Below, in pieces: positions 1-7,052 of a stretch of DNA of 9,702 bases; within the stretch, counting starts at the first letter, position 1; every line of letters starts with the position of its first letter. Location of the stretch: positions 1 to 9,702 of the forward strand of contig JADGNT010000126.1 of the NCBI GenBank assembly GCA_017883345.1, in the 5' to 3' direction. Source of the DNA: Candidatus Solibacter sp. (lineage in GTDB: Bacteria > Acidobacteriota > Terriglobia > Bryobacterales > Bryobacteraceae). The translations under genes and the position numbers were made by a program. The notes below the pieces were generated by a model. That model was given only the letters and a program-made list of their open reading frames with translations, did no database searches and was not told the origin of the DNA.

Positions 1-861
1 GGCCGCCTGGTGGTGGCCGCCGAGATCGCCAAGATCCACACCACCGAGTGGACCCCGCAACTGCTCTATGACGAGCCCCTCTACCGCGGCATGAACGCCA
101 ACTGGAGCGGGCTGCTCGGCGGGCCGCTCGGCGACAGCAAAGCCGTGGCCGACGCGCTGGCGCAGATCGTCACGCAGGATTTCGGCAAATCCACCGACGT
201 CAAGAAGTCCGGCCAGTGGTATTCCGTTTTCGCCTCCGGCCCCGGCATTTTCGGCCTGGGCAGCCAGGTCTATGCCGACGACCCCGTGTTCGCCCTGCTC
301 GACAAGAACAAGAAGGACATCTGGGACATACGCAATCCGGACCACGTCAACGGAGGCGTGAATCACTTCGGGTCGCCGTTCAACTTCCCCGAGGAATTCG
401 TCACGGTCTACCGCCTGCACGCGCTGGTGCCCGACCTGATCGAATACCGCGACCTCCGGAAGGACGCCAACCAGATTCAGAACAAAATTCCGGTGATCGA
501 GACCTTCCAGGGCAAGGCCACCGACGCCATGCATTCGCGCGGCCTGGGCAACTGGGCGCTCAGCATGGGACGCCAGCGCCTGGGATTGCTGGCGCTCGAA
601 AATCATCCGCGCTTCCTGCAAAACGTCAAGATGGGACGCCTGGAGAGCGCCACCCAGCAGATCGATGTCGCCGCGCTCGGTTTGATCCGCGACCGCGAGC
701 GCGGGGTTCCGCGCTTCAACGAATTCCGCCGCCAGTACGGCCTGCGCCAGTTGAGCGGGCGCTCCTTTAGGGTCTGTGCGCCTAGCCTAAACCACGGCCC
801 CTCCAAACGCTCAGCAAAGAGATCGCCGGAGAAGTCCAATTCATTAATGCTTGATATGTGA
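1..861 (+). CDS. Animal-type haem peroxidase, 5' partial and truncated at the C-terminus
   Basis: The frame is open from base 1, so the gene starts left of the window. Numbering from the GTG codon at base 10, several animal haem peroxidase (An_peroxidase) signatures appear in order. The helix reading AAEIAKIHTTEW (about residues 3-14) is followed by the proximal-haem segment FVTVYRLHALVPD (130-142), where H137 aligns with the haem-ligand histidine of this family. Next comes LIRDRERGVPRFNEFR (225-240), matching the family's conserved RGRDHG-x-P-x-YN-x-FR block. The family normally continues for roughly 100 residues after this block. Here the similarity ends at GLRQL (residue 248, base 753), and a basic, unrelated tail of about 35 residues runs to the TGA at 859. 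The protein is therefore probably a broken gene product, although haem-binding elements visible here are intact. The distal histidine would lie outside the window. Family assignment is strong; whether the protein is functional is doubtful. Confidence 0.85.
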   Translation, partial: GRLVVAAEIAKIHTTEWTPQLLYDEPLYRGMNANWSGLLGGPLGDSKAVADALAQIVTQDFGKSTDVKKSGQWYSVFASGPGIFGLGSQVYADDPVFALLDKNKKDIWDIRNPDHVNGGVNHFGSPFNFPEEFVTVYRLHALVPDLIEYRDLRKDANQIQNKIPVIETFQGKATDAMHSRGLGNWALSMGRQRLGLLALENHPRFLQNVKMGRLESATQQIDVAALGLIRDRERGVPRFNEFRRQYGLRQLSGRSFRVCAPSLNHGPSKRSAKRSPEKSNSLMLDM

Positions 862-896
862 GGAGGAGCGTCATCCCGGTCAATGATTGTTGCCAT
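757..896 (-). other. Possible 5' remnant of an unidentified minus-strand gene
   Basis: The stretch from about 754 to 961 contains no gene I recognise. On the minus strand an ATG at 896 opens a frame reading MATIIDRDDAPPHISS at its start and running to the point where the opposing peroxidase sequence breaks off. It then continues antisense to the peroxidase as far as 603. It lies 65 bases downstream of the PIN toxin stop on the same strand. One reading is that this is the beginning of a gene whose 3' part was lost in the event that removed the peroxidase 3' end. No Shine-Dalgarno sequence is convincing and I cannot name a family, so it may be chance. Confidence 0.2.
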
Positions 897-961
897 TCCA
901 AACAGCATGACCCGTTTGGCTCGCCCGGTCAACGCCCACAACTCGGTCACGGTCGCCGTTC

Positions 962-1384
962 TCACTGGATCAAATGCGGTGCCACGATGCTGATGAACTC
1001 GCGCGACGTGATCACCTTGGTCTTCTTCCAGAACTTCGGGAAATGCCGCTGGTTGCCGGTCACCAGGTAATCGGCGCGGGCGGCATCGGCGCACTCCAGG
1101 AACTTGTCGTCGCTGGGGTCCTTCGCGGCGTGCAGCGGACGCGTAGGCTTGACAACCTGCGCATGGTTCTTGATGAGCTGCAGGAGTTGCAGGCGGAGGC
1201 CCTTGCGGATTCTCAGCTCCGGGCGCGCCAGCACGTCACGGTATTCCGTGAGAATGGCGTCGGTGACGTACAGCCTGGCCGGTTTGGTGATCGCAAGCAA
1301 AAGGACGGTGCGCTGTAGTCCGTCCGGCTTCAGGGCTGCCGAGACGAGGATGTTGGTGTCAATGACGAGCCTGAGCGGGATCAT
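962..1384 (-). CDS. PIN-domain ribonuclease toxin (type II toxin-antitoxin system, PIN_3-like)
   Basis: This 140-residue protein has a typical full length for a single-domain PIN toxin, a Mg2+-dependent RNase that cleaves RNA when freed from its antitoxin. The acidic active-site set is visible: D9 in LVIDTNIL, E47 in ILTEYRDVL, the acidic pair D92/D93 in DPSDDKFLE, and D105 in ADYLVTGN. The segment DKFLECADAARADYLVTGN is characteristic of the 'putative toxin-antitoxin system toxin component, PIN family' group. N111 stands where many PIN proteins carry another aspartate, which is a common variation in this group. Its ATG overlaps the antitoxin TGA as ATGA (1384-1381), so translation is probably coupled to the antitoxin and no separate ribosome binding site is needed. 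RNA target unknown; family assignment is firm. Confidence 0.9.
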   Translation of the reverse strand: MIPLRLVIDTNILVSAALKPDGLQRTVLLLAITKPARLYVTDAILTEYRDVLARPELRIRKGLRLQLLQLIKNHAQVVKPTRPLHAAKDPSDDKFLECADAARADYLVTGNQRHFPKFWKKTKVITSREFISIVAPHLIQ

Positions 1385-1677
1385 CCAAGCTTCGGTTTTC
1401 GCGCGCGCGTGGCCTTGATGACCTGATCGATCTCGGGCGAGCTGAGCGTATCTGTGCCCTTCTGCCGCGATTCCTCCCCGATCACCCGGAGCACTTCCGG
1501 CTCGGGGGCGGCAAGCCGGACGTAATCGCGGATGCTGAGCAGCACCGCCTTGGGTGCGCCGCGCTTCTCGATCACCAGGGACCGGCGCTCATCCGCGACC
1601 CGGCGCAGTAGCTTGCCAAAATTGGCGCGGGCGCGCAGCGCGGAGACGACGATGCTTTCATTCTTGTCCGTTCTCAT
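1381..1677 (-). CDS. Phd/YefM-family antitoxin of the PIN toxin
   Basis: This 98-residue protein is DNA-binding antitoxin-like. Its N-terminal half carries the Phd/YefM pattern VSALRARANFGKLLRRV followed by VIEKRGAPKAVLLSIRDY (roughly residues 11-52), the dimerising DNA-binding fold. The charged C-terminal tail (about 60-98) would be the toxin-wrapping part. The frame could also start at 1692 or 1725. I prefer the ATG at 1677 because the best promoter candidate would start the transcript near 1690, a GAAGAG stretch precedes this ATG, and the Phd fold begins shortly after it. The stop overlaps the toxin start (ATGA), the usual antitoxin-first operon order. Antitoxins of this family bind their own promoter, usually together with the toxin. 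The pair lies downstream of the RND gene on the same strand, about 76 bases away, and is probably transcribed on its own. Confidence 0.88.
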   Translation of the reverse strand: MRTDKNESIVVSALRARANFGKLLRRVADERRSLVIEKRGAPKAVLLSIRDYVRLAAPEPEVLRVIGEESRQKGTDTLSSPEIDQVIKATRARKPKLG

Positions 1678-1696
1678 GGGAAAACTCTTCATTTCA

Positions 1697-1725
1697 ATTA
1701 TCCGAACTGCACAGTTGATCCGCAA
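1697..1725 (-). promoter_or_regulatory. Candidate sigma-70 promoter of the toxin-antitoxin operon
   Basis: On the minus strand TTGCGG (1725-1720) and GATAAT (1702-1697, five of six consensus bases) are separated by 17 bases. The predicted transcript start is near 1690, giving a very short leader before the antitoxin ATG at 1677. A better -35 hexamer, TTGACG, lies slightly upstream but is 26 bases from GATAAT, too far to pair with it. Seen by eye only; transcription is inferred. Confidence 0.4.
1705..1716. promoter_or_regulatory. Candidate antitoxin operator palindrome
   Basis: The bases AACTGCACAGTT form perfect 5-base inverted arms (AACTG/CAGTT) around a 2-base centre. The palindrome falls inside the spacer between the candidate -35 and -10 hexamers of the toxin-antitoxin operon. 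A second short inverted pair, GTTG/CAAC, flanks it on the upstream side. This is where a Phd/YefM dimer would be expected to bind for autorepression. The palindrome is seen directly; its function is inferred. Confidence 0.4.
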
Positions 1726-1753
1726 CTACGTCAAGCGCGGCCGGGGCTGCCGA

Positions 1754-4700
1754 TTAACGAACCGGTGCGGCCACATGGACCTCTTTCCCGGCGGGGGCGC
1801 CGCGCTTTCGCATGGACCCCGCGAGCCCGCGCGCGCGTTCCATATAGAGGTAGAACACCGGCGTGATGTAGAGGGTCAGCAACTGCGAGACCACCAGGCC
1901 GCCTACCACGGCAAGGCCCAGCGGGCGGCGCGCCTCGGCGCCGGCGCCGAGACCGAGCGCGATCGGCAGCGTGCCCATCAGCGCCGCCATGGTGGTCATC
2001 ATGATGGGCCGGAAGCGCACCAGACATGCCTGGTAGATGGCCGCGTCGGGCGCCATGCTGTGCGCGCGCTGCGCGTCCAGCGCGAAATCGATCATCATGA
2101 TGGCGTTCTTCTTGACGATGCCGATCAGCATGATGATGCCCACGAAGGAGTAGATATTGAGCTCGTCATGAAAGATCAGCAGGGTGACCAGCGCGCCCAG
2201 GCCGGCGGAGGGAAGGCCGGACAGAATCGTGATCGGGTGGATGAAGCTTTCGTACAGAATGCCGAGCACCATGTAGATCACCAGGATCGCCATCGCCAGC
2301 AGCACTCCCATACCGCCGAGCGAGGATTGATAGGCCGCCGCCACGCCCTGGAAGGTGGTGCGCACCGTATCGGGGAGGGATTCGGTGGCGGCCTGCCGCA
2401 CGCGTTCCACCGCATCCCCCAGCGACACGCCCGGTTGCAGGTTGAAGGAAATGGTGACCGCGGGCAACTGTCCGAGATGGGCCACGGTGAGCGCCGCCAC
2501 GCCGGTGCGCAGGCGGGCCACCGAGCCCAGCGCGATCTGCTTGACGGTGGCCCCATTGGTCGAAGTGCCCGCAGTGCCCGAAGTGACGTAGAGCAGGTTG
2601 AGCACGTTCGGGTCGATCTGGTATTTGGGCAGCAGTTCCAGGATGACCTGGTAGTCGTCGGTGGAAGTGTAGATGCTCGAGACCTGCCGCGAGCCGTAGG
2701 CATCGTAGAGCGCGTTCTCGATGGCGTCGGCGGTGAGGCCGAGCGCCGATGCGCGGTCGCGGTCGATATCCACAGTCACCTGTGGGCTGGAGATTTGCAG
2801 ATCGCTGTTGACGTCGGTCAGGCCGGGCACGGCGCGCATGCGCTTTTCGAAATCGGCGGCGGCGCGGTAGAGCACTTCGATTTCGGGCGCCTGCAAGGTG
2901 TATTGATACAGGCTGCGGCTCACCTGGCCGCCGATGCGCACGAGTGGCGGGTTCTGCAGGTAGGTGCGGATTCCAGGGATGGCGTTGAGCTTCGGACGCA
3001 GGCGCTCGATCACCTGCTCTGGCGTGGTCTGCCGCACTTCGCGCGGCTTGAGGCGCACGAAGACGCGGCCCGCATTGCCGCCGGTGGCTCCGCCCCCTCC
3101 TCCCACGCTGGAGGAGAACGCGTCCACGTCGGGGTCTTTGCGGATGACGTCCGCCACCTCTTGCTGGCGCTGTACCATGGCGTCGAAGGAGATGTCCTGC
3201 GGGGCTTCGGTGGAGCCCTGGATCTGTCCGGTGTCCTGATTGGGGATGAAGCCTTTGGGCACCAGGCCGTAGAGGTAAATCGTGGCCACCAGCGTGCCGG
3301 TAGCCATCAGCATGGTGAGCGCGTGGTGGCGCAGCACGCCGCGCAGGCTCCATCCGTAGAGATCGCGCATGCCGTCGAAGACACGCTCGCTGGCCCGCTG
3401 GAACGCGTTCTGGCGTGCGCCCGGCAGCTTGAGAAAGCGGCTGCACAGCATCGGCGTGAGGCTGAGCGAGACGAAGCCCGAAATCAGAATCGCCACGCTG
3501 ATGGTGACGGCGAATTCGTGGAACAGCCGCCCCATGATTCCGCTCATGAACAGCACCGGAATGAACACCGCGGCCAGCGAGAGCGTCATGGATAGAATCG
3601 TGAACCCGATCTCGCTCGCGCCCTCGATGGCGGCCTGCATGCGCGGCTTGCCCATTTCGATATGGCGCACGATGTTTTCCAGCATCACAATGGCGTCATC
3701 CACCACGAAGCCCACGGAGAGCGTCAGCGCCATCAGGGAGAGGTTGTCCAGCGTGTAGCCGCATAGCGCCATGGCGCCGAAGGTGCCCACCACCGACATA
3801 GGCAGCGCCAGGCCGGGAATCACCGTGGCGGAGATGTTGCGCAGAAACAGGAAGATCACCATCACGACCAGGGCGATGGTCAGCACCAGGGTGAACTTGA
3901 CGTCGTTGACCGATTCGCGAATCGATTCGGAGCGGTCGTAGAGGATATCGAGTTTCACCGAAGGCGGCATCTGTTCGCGGAAGGTGGGGAGCAGGTCCTT
4001 GATGCGGTCCACCACTTCCACCGTGTTGGTTCCCGGCTGGCGCTGCACCATGAGGGTGATGGAGCGCGCCTCATTGAACCAGGCCGCCACCTTGTTGTTC
4101 TCCACGCTGTCCACCACCTGGCCGAGTTCCTCGAGACGCACGGCGCGCCCGCCGCGGTAGGCCACGATCAGCGGGCGGAAAGCCGCGGCATTCATCAGTT
4201 GTCCGGTGGCCTGCACGGTGAACGCCTGCCGCGGGCCCCAGAGAGTGCCGGTAGGCTGGTTGACGTTATTGCGAGCCAGGGCGTTCTCCACCTCGTCGAT
4301 CCCGATGCCGCGCGCGGCCAGCAGGTTGGGGTTCACCTGGGCGCGCACGGCGTATTTCTGTCCGCCAAAGACGTTGACCTGGGCCACGCCGTTGATCATG
4401 GAAATCCGTTGCGAGATCATGGTCTCGGCGTATTCATCCACCACGGAGAGGGGCAGGGTAGGGGAGTTGAGCGAGAGGTTGAGGATGGGCTGATCCGCCG
4501 GATTTACCTTGCGGAAGGTGGGCGGATTCGGCATGCCCGGCGGCAATCGCCGGAGCGCGGCGGCGATGGACGATTGCACGTCCTGGGCAGCGGCATCCAG
4601 CGAGCGCTCTAGCGAGAATTGCAGGGTCACGCTGGTGGATCCGCGGGAACTGGTGGAGGTCATCGAATCGAGGCCGGGGATGGTGGAGAACTGGCGCTCC

Positions 4701-4900
4701 AGCGGCGTGGCGACGGACGCGGCCATGGTTTCGGGACTGGCGCCCGGCAGGTTAGCGTTCACCTGTAGCGTAGGGAAGTCCACGTTCGGCAGGTCGCTCA
4801 CCGGCAGGGCGCGATATCCCGCCACGCCGAACAGCACGATGCCCAGCATCACGAGCGTGGTCATCACAGGCCGGCCGATAAAAATACCGGTGATGTTCAT
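1754..4900 (-). CDS. RND-family multidrug efflux permease (AcrB/MdtB/MdtC type, HAE1)
   Basis: This 1048-residue protein has the full length and order of an HAE1 inner-membrane proton/drug antiporter. A first membrane helix (about 11-30) leads into a periplasmic porter domain. Helices 2-6 (about 335-485) carry the proton-relay pair D401-D402 in GFVVDDAIVMLEN. Helix 7 (about 528-548) precedes a second periplasmic domain. Helices 8-12 (about 865-1018) include the relay lysine K931 in GIVKKNAIMMIDFA, equivalent to AcrB K940. Wording such as SVGFVVDDAIVMLENIVRHIE is closest to the MdtB/MdtC/MuxB branch as I remember it. A glycine-rich stretch at 600-608 lies in the second periplasmic domain. AAAGGG (4912-4907), six bases before the ATG, supports the start. 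The usual adaptor and TolC-type partners are absent on both sides. The pump should need partners from elsewhere or a gene beyond the window. Substrates cannot be told from sequence. Confidence 0.95.
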   Translation of the reverse strand: MNITGIFIGRPVMTTLVMLGIVLFGVAGYRALPVSDLPNVDFPTLQVNANLPGASPETMAASVATPLERQFSTIPGLDSMTSTSSRGSTSVTLQFSLERSLDAAAQDVQSSIAAALRRLPPGMPNPPTFRKVNPADQPILNLSLNSPTLPLSVVDEYAETMISQRISMINGVAQVNVFGGQKYAVRAQVNPNLLAARGIGIDEVENALARNNVNQPTGTLWGPRQAFTVQATGQLMNAAAFRPLIVAYRGGRAVRLEELGQVVDSVENNKVAAWFNEARSITLMVQRQPGTNTVEVVDRIKDLLPTFREQMPPSVKLDILYDRSESIRESVNDVKFTLVLTIALVVMVIFLFLRNISATVIPGLALPMSVVGTFGAMALCGYTLDNLSLMALTLSVGFVVDDAIVMLENIVRHIEMGKPRMQAAIEGASEIGFTILSMTLSLAAVFIPVLFMSGIMGRLFHEFAVTISVAILISGFVSLSLTPMLCSRFLKLPGARQNAFQRASERVFDGMRDLYGWSLRGVLRHHALTMLMATGTLVATIYLYGLVPKGFIPNQDTGQIQGSTEAPQDISFDAMVQRQQEVADVIRKDPDVDAFSSSVGGGGGATGGNAGRVFVRLKPREVRQTTPEQVIERLRPKLNAIPGIRTYLQNPPLVRIGGQVSRSLYQYTLQAPEIEVLYRAAADFEKRMRAVPGLTDVNSDLQISSPQVTVDIDRDRASALGLTADAIENALYDAYGSRQVSSIYTSTDDYQVILELLPKYQIDPNVLNLLYVTSGTAGTSTNGATVKQIALGSVARLRTGVAALTVAHLGQLPAVTISFNLQPGVSLGDAVERVRQAATESLPDTVRTTFQGVAAAYQSSLGGMGVLLAMAILVIYMVLGILYESFIHPITILSGLPSAGLGALVTLLIFHDELNIYSFVGIIMLIGIVKKNAIMMIDFALDAQRAHSMAPDAAIYQACLVRFRPIMMTTMAALMGTLPIALGLGAGAEARRPLGLAVVGGLVVSQLLTLYITPVFYLYMERARGLAGSMRKRGAPAGKEVHVAAPVR

Positions 4901-5080
4901 CTTTCACCCTTTGGCTACATAGTAGCGGGTTGCAGACAGGAAAAAAAGAGCGGAATAGCGGATAGCGCGGCCAAGGCAGGTGGCGGTGCTGATGCTTGAG
5001 CCGTCGTTGCAGATCCGGAGCATCACCGCGCGCCCATCGCCGTTTTCCAGACCGGCCGCGGCTGATACGGCCCACTCCCG
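4901..5080. other. Intergenic stretch without a recognisable gene
   Basis: These 180 bases separate the substrate-binding protein stop from the RND start, both on the minus strand. They hold the RND ribosome binding site (AAAGGG at 4912-4907) and a short T-run on the minus strand near 4941-4947. There is no convincing hairpin before that T-run. A minus-strand TACTAT near 4918-4923 could be a weak -10, without a good -35. I see no other feature. Confidence 0.4.
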
Positions 5081-5923
5081 TTACCCGACGACTTCTTCGT
5101 ACCGATGACGCCAGGCGATCCCTCCGGCGGCTTGAAACACGTTCAACGCTTGTTCGTAAAGCTCTCGCGGGATTTCGAGGCCTCCTTCCCAGCAGCCCAG
5201 CGCTTGATAGAGACGGACCGCGGCGGTCAGGAGTTCGGGAGCGATGAGCGGGAAAAAAGAGGCTTCGGCCGCACCGATCTCCTCGGCGGGCGCAGTCCGA
5301 ACCCACTCTCTGGCTCTCGCGTACGCGTCCAAGAAAACCCGGTATGCCTCGGTCTTCTGGTATTCACGGGCGCAGCAGAGACTGCTGAACGCTACCGCTG
5401 GCATCGACGCTCCCACCGAGGTGATGCTCTCGCCGGTCACCAGCGGAGCTTGCAGGTGCACATAGTCCCCCTTGCCGCCATGGAAAGCGGCTTCCATCGC
5501 TTCGGGTGCTCCTGCGTTGACTATCTTGATCTTCTTCCACTCGGCTCCGTTGTGCTGCACGGCGTACTTCAACATCGCCAGCGGCTGAGGCCCATGGTCC
5601 GCCAGCAGGGTTCGGCCTTCGAGCTTCTTCCAGTCGAAGGCGAGGTCCGGCAGGCGCCCCACCAGGAAGAAACCGTCCCGCTGGTTGATCTGCGCGAAGT
5701 GGACCGGGAGCGGTTCCACGCCGCGTTCCAGCGCGTTCCAGTTTGACGACACCGCCGATTGCATGATGTCGATCTCTCCGTCCCGGATGAGGGCGTAACT
5801 GCGCTGGCCCGGCTTGAGCACGCTGTAGATCACTTCATGCCCCTCGCCTCTCAGCAAGTGGATACCGCAAAGCAGCGGGCTGTAGAAGGCGGAGTGGCGC
5901 GATGCCATGACGCGAATTCGCAT
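5081..5923 (-). CDS. NMT1/THI5-like substrate-binding protein (ABC transporter type)
   Basis: This 280-residue protein resembles ABC-type periplasmic substrate-binding proteins of the NMT1/THI5/SsuA fold. Visible family-like blocks are ASRHSAFYSPLL near the N-terminus, IRDGEIDIMQSAVSSNW (46-62), FAQINQRDGFFLVGR (76-90), DWKKLEGRTLLADHGPQP (98-114), KGDYVHLQ (151-158) and AVAFSSLCCAREY (177-189). The start at 5923 is chosen because the fold begins at once with MRIRVMASRH. The frame stays open upstream for 188 more codons, but only as antisense of the next gene. With this start there is no Sec, Tat or lipoprotein signal, so periplasmic location is not supported. No permease or ATPase gene lies nearby. 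The link between the two lobes (about 158-176) looks short compared with relatives I recall, suggesting a small internal deletion, which is inference. The ligand is unknown. It is divergent from the sugar-acid cluster and may or may not belong to it. Confidence 0.7.
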   Translation of the reverse strand: MRIRVMASRHSAFYSPLLCGIHLLRGEGHEVIYSVLKPGQRSYALIRDGEIDIMQSAVSSNWNALERGVEPLPVHFAQINQRDGFFLVGRLPDLAFDWKKLEGRTLLADHGPQPLAMLKYAVQHNGAEWKKIKIVNAGAPEAMEAAFHGGKGDYVHLQAPLVTGESITSVGASMPAVAFSSLCCAREYQKTEAYRVFLDAYARAREWVRTAPAEEIGAAEASFFPLIAPELLTAAVRLYQALGCWEGGLEIPRELYEQALNVFQAAGGIAWRHRYEEVVG

Positions 5924-5973
5924 GCTTTCTACTATGGCAAAAGCGGGGGCGCGGCCGTACCGCCGCGGCTGTT

Positions 5974-6003
5974 GTGTCAATTGGAGTCCGATTCCGATAT
6001 CAT
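5974..6003 (+). promoter_or_regulatory. Candidate promoter of the aldolase-like gene cluster
   Basis: GTGTCA (5974-5979) and TATCAT (5998-6003, five of six consensus bases) lie 18 bases apart on the plus strand. They would start a transcript near 6010, about 26 bases before the ATG at 6036. The same spot read on the minus strand is a perfect TTGACA (5980-5975) facing the substrate-binding protein gene, though without an obvious -10. An 8-base palindrome, ATCATGAT, covers 5999-6006. Visual matches only. Confidence 0.3.
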
Positions 6004-6021
6004 GATTGCCGGAAGTGCGGC

Positions 6022-6028
6022 AGAGGAG
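6022..6028 (+). promoter_or_regulatory. Ribosome binding site that sets the aldolase-like gene start
   Basis: AGAGGAG lies seven bases before the ATG at 6036. This favours that start over the upstream in-frame TTG at 6006, which has no such site, and over the downstream ATG at 6054. Confidence 0.7.
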
Positions 6029-6035
6029 CAGGACC

Positions 6036-7052
6036 ATGCAATCGAGAAAACCAATGCACGGCAACGGCCGGCGCGAGTTCCTCCAGGTGTTGGGCGCCGG
6101 TGCGCTCGGCCTGACGGTGGGGAGTGCGGCTACGTCGAAGCCGATGCGCGGGGTCTTCCCGATCGGGCAGACTCCGTTCACGGAGGATGACAAACTGGAT
6201 CTGGACTGCCTGGCCGCCGAGGTCAGGTTCTGCAACCGCGGCGGAGTGCACGGCTTTGCCTGGCCGCAGATCGCTAGCGGTTGGTCCACCCTGTCCGCCC
6301 AGGAGCGGTTGGACGGCGCGGAAGCCATCCTTGCCGCTGGAAAAGGCGGCAAGACCGCGCTGGCGATCGGTGTCCAGACGCAGGGTTCCGATCTCGCGGG
6401 CTCGGTCAGGTATGCCAAGCATGCCGCCAGGAACGGCGCCGACGCTATCGTCTCGCTGCCGCCCGAAAAGGCCGGCGGCCAGGCCATGATCGACTATTAC
6501 AAGGCCATCGGCGCGGCTACGGAACTGCCCTTGATCGTGCAGAGCCAGGGCGAGATGAGCGTGGACCTCATCGTCGAAATGTTCCAACAGATTCCCACTA
6601 TGAAGTGCGTCAAAGACGAAGCCGGCGACCCGTTGCAGCGCGTCACGCAGATCCGCGAACGGACGGCGGACAAGTTGGCGGTCTTCTCGGGCAACGGCGT
6701 GCGCACCATGATCGACGAGATGCGCCTGGGTTTCGCGGGCCACTGCCCCACCACCGGCATGTCCGATGTGTACGCGGCTGCATTCGATCTCTGGCATGCG
6801 GGCAAGCGCCGCGAAGCCTTCGACATGTTCGGCAGAATCCTGGCCTTCAATTCCATCACCGGAGCCAGCGGGTATGTGATGGTGGCGCGCGGCATCTTCA
6901 AGGAAACCACCAAGTCGCGGCCCACTCCCGGCATGGGCGCAACTCCCGGTGGAGGCCGCGGAGGCCGCCCTCTGGAGGAAGCCGGCAAACAGGCGATTCG
7001 CGATGCGTTGAACTCTTACCTCAAGCCGTATCTCCGCGGAGGCGTTGCGTGA
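6036..7052 (+). CDS. Tat-exported DHDPS/N-acetylneuraminate-lyase family protein (class I aldolase-like)
   Basis: This 338-residue protein begins with a twin-arginine signal (GRREFLQ at 11-17, then a hydrophobic stretch to about 30). Export through Tat is therefore likely. The rest is a TIM barrel of the dihydrodipicolinate synthase family, whose members make or break C-C bonds next to a keto acid through a lysine Schiff base. The lysine is visible as K193 in MKCVKDEAGDP. Other DHDPS hallmarks are missing. The GTTGE loop is replaced by a longer FAWPQIASGWSTLS segment (74-87). The position of the catalytic tyrosine (E. coli Y133, in LYNVPSR) aligns with Q169 in LIVQSQGE, and the following substrate arginine is absent. 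It is therefore unlikely to make dihydrodipicolinate; a different keto acid, or a non-aldolase role, is possible. A glycine-rich loop occupies about 299-310. The TGA overlaps the next start as GTGA, indicating translational coupling. Family is sure; reaction unknown. Confidence 0.88.
   Translation: MQSRKPMHGNGRREFLQVLGAGALGLTVGSAATSKPMRGVFPIGQTPFTEDDKLDLDCLAAEVRFCNRGGVHGFAWPQIASGWSTLSAQERLDGAEAILAAGKGGKTALAIGVQTQGSDLAGSVRYAKHAARNGADAIVSLPPEKAGGQAMIDYYKAIGAATELPLIVQSQGEMSVDLIVEMFQQIPTMKCVKDEAGDPLQRVTQIRERTADKLAVFSGNGVRTMIDEMRLGFAGHCPTTGMSDVYAAAFDLWHAGKRREAFDMFGRILAFNSITGASGYVMVARGIFKETTKSRPTPGMGATPGGGRGGRPLEEAGKQAIRDALNSYLKPYLRGGVA

Noticed and set aside
754..961. Insertion-sequence remnant at the peroxidase break
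   Set aside because: No terminal inverted repeats, target duplication or transposase fragment could be found by eye.
1532..3595. A 687-codon plus-strand open frame opposite the RND gene
   Set aside because: It is antisense to clearly conserved RND coding sequence, is rich in His, Arg, Gln and Gly as expected from reading GC-rich codons backwards, and shows no domain.
4938..4970. T-run on the minus strand after the substrate-binding protein gene as a Rho-independent terminator
   Set aside because: The bases before it are C-rich repeats of a CGCTAT(C/T)C kind with no inverted partner, so no stable hairpin forms.
4910..5080. A stop-free stretch of about 60 codons directly after the substrate-binding protein TAA, in the same frame
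   Set aside because: It has no recognisable start with a ribosome binding site and no family resemblance; open frames of this length are expected by chance at this GC content. A readthrough extension is not supported.
5924..6487. N-terminal extension of the substrate-binding protein by 188 codons
   Set aside because: It is only the antisense of the aldolase-like gene and the divergent spacer; the conserved fold begins at the ATG at 5923.
6281..7048. Long open frame upstream of the serine hydrolase remnant in the same frame
   Set aside because: It overlaps the aldolase-like gene in another frame and is arginine-rich shadow sequence; the real start is the GTG at 7049.
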